A stretch of 30,543 nt of DNA from a virus. The translations under genes and the position numbers were made by a program. Shown here piece by piece: positions 30,014-30,543 of this stretch (the stretch's first letter is position 1; every line of letters starts with the position of its first letter). The stretch is from IMG/VR virus record IMGVR_UViG_3300023481_000009, positions 1 through 30,543 of that record; one strand, 5' to 3'. The notes beneath the pieces were generated by a model that worked only from the letters and a program-made list of their open reading frames with translations, had not been told where the DNA came from and ran no database searches.

Positions 30014-30134
30014 ATGGCACAGAGTATGAAGAGCATATATAAGTTTATCAACTTCCCCTGTCCGGGTGAAGACATAAAGACCCTCTCGGTTGCTCTGTGC
30101 CAACATAGCTCACCGGGGGGGTTCTTTTTGTTTT
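30014..30134 (+). ncRNA. Candidate small RNA or attenuator with pseudoknot potential
   Basis: GGCACAGAG at 30016-30024 is exactly complementary to CTCTGTGCC at 30093-30101. AACTTCCCC (30050-30058) pairs with GGGGGGGTT (30115-30123), continued by GGTGA/TCACC (30065-30069 and 30110-30114), and is followed by CTTTTTGTTTT, the form of a terminator. The two helices cross. GTTG/CAAC (30089-30092, 30101-30104) would close a hairpin that presents CTCTGTGC in its loop to pair with the 5' end. Between a good promoter and a U-rich end, this looks like a discrete RNA or a transcription attenuator ahead of the replication gene. Confidence 0.45.
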
Positions 30135-30148
30135 GGAGATAGTCATAA

Positions 30149-30543
30149 TTGAAATGGTTTAAGCATTATACCGACTCGCTTGACGACCCATTTATTCAGG
30201 GATTGATGGATGAATTTTCCCACCTTGGATACGTCGTTTTCTTCGGATTGATAGAAATTATCGCTAAAGAAAATGGCAACGAAGTCACAGGAGTGTTGAC
30301 CGTTAGTCCGGCATATCTCCGACGGAAGCTCCGCACTACTCCGACAAGAGTCCGACAGGTGTTGGACTACTGTCAGACACATGGCCGACTAACGGCGGAC
30401 TATTCTGGAAAAGAGTGGGAGTTGTGTTTCGCTAAGATAGCGAAAATAAAGGATAACTATACAAAAAACTTGCAAGCCTCTGGCAAGAAACTTTCCAAGC
30501 ATAAAGAGAAAGAAGAATATAAAGAAGAGAAAGAAGTAAAGAG
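30149..30543 (+). CDS. Replication initiation/DnaD-like protein, N-terminal part
   Basis: A TTG start at 30149 with GGAG at 30135-30138 opens a frame that runs off the right edge (about 131 residues seen). It begins MKWFKHYTDSLDDPF and continues FSHLGYVVFFGLIEIIAKENGNEVTG...SPAYLRRKLRTTPTRVRQVLDYCQTHGRL, a winged-helix profile of phage replisome organiser or DnaD-like N-terminal domains (KWFKH... start is common in them). A Lys/Glu-rich linker follows. It lies downstream of the small-RNA candidate, so that structure could control it. Class assigned by pattern; the catalytic or C-terminal part is missing. Confidence 0.7.
   Translation, partial: MKWFKHYTDSLDDPFIQGLMDEFSHLGYVVFFGLIEIIAKENGNEVTGVLTVSPAYLRRKLRTTPTRVRQVLDYCQTHGRLTADYSGKEWELCFAKIAKIKDNYTKNLQASGKKLSKHKEKEEYKEEKEVK

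Noticed and set aside
30014-30142. 42-codon ORF starting MAQSMKSIYK in the region of the small RNA
   Set aside because: No Shine-Dalgarno site, and it would begin at or near the predicted transcript 5' end. The strong self-complementarity explains the sequence better.
1-30543. CRISPR array, integrase, transposase or insertion sequence
   Set aside because: No regularly spaced repeats, no recombinase catalytic motifs and no terminal inverted repeats with a target duplication were seen.

Overview
The window is one contiguous piece of a tailed double-stranded DNA bacteriophage genome, a siphovirus-type phage. It reads mostly left to right with tightly packed, often ATGA-overlapping genes, good Shine-Dalgarno sites and sigma70-like promoters, so the host is a bacterium. 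No integrase, repressor or CRISPR array is visible, and the host genus cannot be read from the sequence. A signal peptide or anchor on one nuclease, a GH24 lysozyme and a 3TM-type holin would suit a Gram-negative host, but that is inference. The last gene runs off the right edge.

Layout. (1) 44-2170: small accessory genes, a MazG-like nucleotide pyrophosphohydrolase, a PD-(D/E)XK nuclease and a Ref/DUF968-like HNH nuclease. (2) 2190-8857: packaging and head, with small and large terminase, DUF4055-type portal, minor head protein, scaffold and a P22-like major capsid protein. (3) 8857-18885: head-tail connectors, major tail protein, tail chaperone pair with a likely -1 ribosomal frameshift on T TTT TTT, tape measure, and two large distal tail/baseplate proteins carrying three carbohydrate-binding-module-like inserts. 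(4) 18887-21611: lysis region with small membrane proteins, GH24 endolysin, an HNH nuclease with an N-terminal signal or anchor, and a 3TM-type holin. (5) 21612-24958: a LamG/DUF2341 receptor-binding candidate and other fibre-like structural genes, placed after lysis. (6) 24970-25884: a reverse-strand cassette of four small genes whose three units each end in the same GGGCCC hairpin. (7) 25940-26180: divergent promoters, a palindromic operator candidate and a structured leader. (8) 26230-30543: rightward early genes with small zinc-binding proteins, Gp157, a Rad52/Sak-like annealing protein, SSB, and the start of a replication-initiation protein.

The most notable observations are a complete cloverleaf tRNA-Gln(TTG) lying in frame inside the Rad52-like recombinase gene (28187-28260); a promoter-driven small RNA or attenuator with pseudoknot potential just before the replication gene (30014-30134); a second leader with crossing complementarities at 26049-26135 that would hide a ribosome-binding site; the exported HNH nuclease; and the CBM modules in the tail tip.

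How it works together: terminase, portal and scaffold build and fill a P22-fold head. Connector proteins join it to a flexible non-contractile tail measured by the 903-residue tape measure. Tail tip and fibre proteins with lectin-like modules bind surface glycans. The lysis region releases progeny. The rightward early operon supplies single-strand annealing recombination, SSB and replication initiation.
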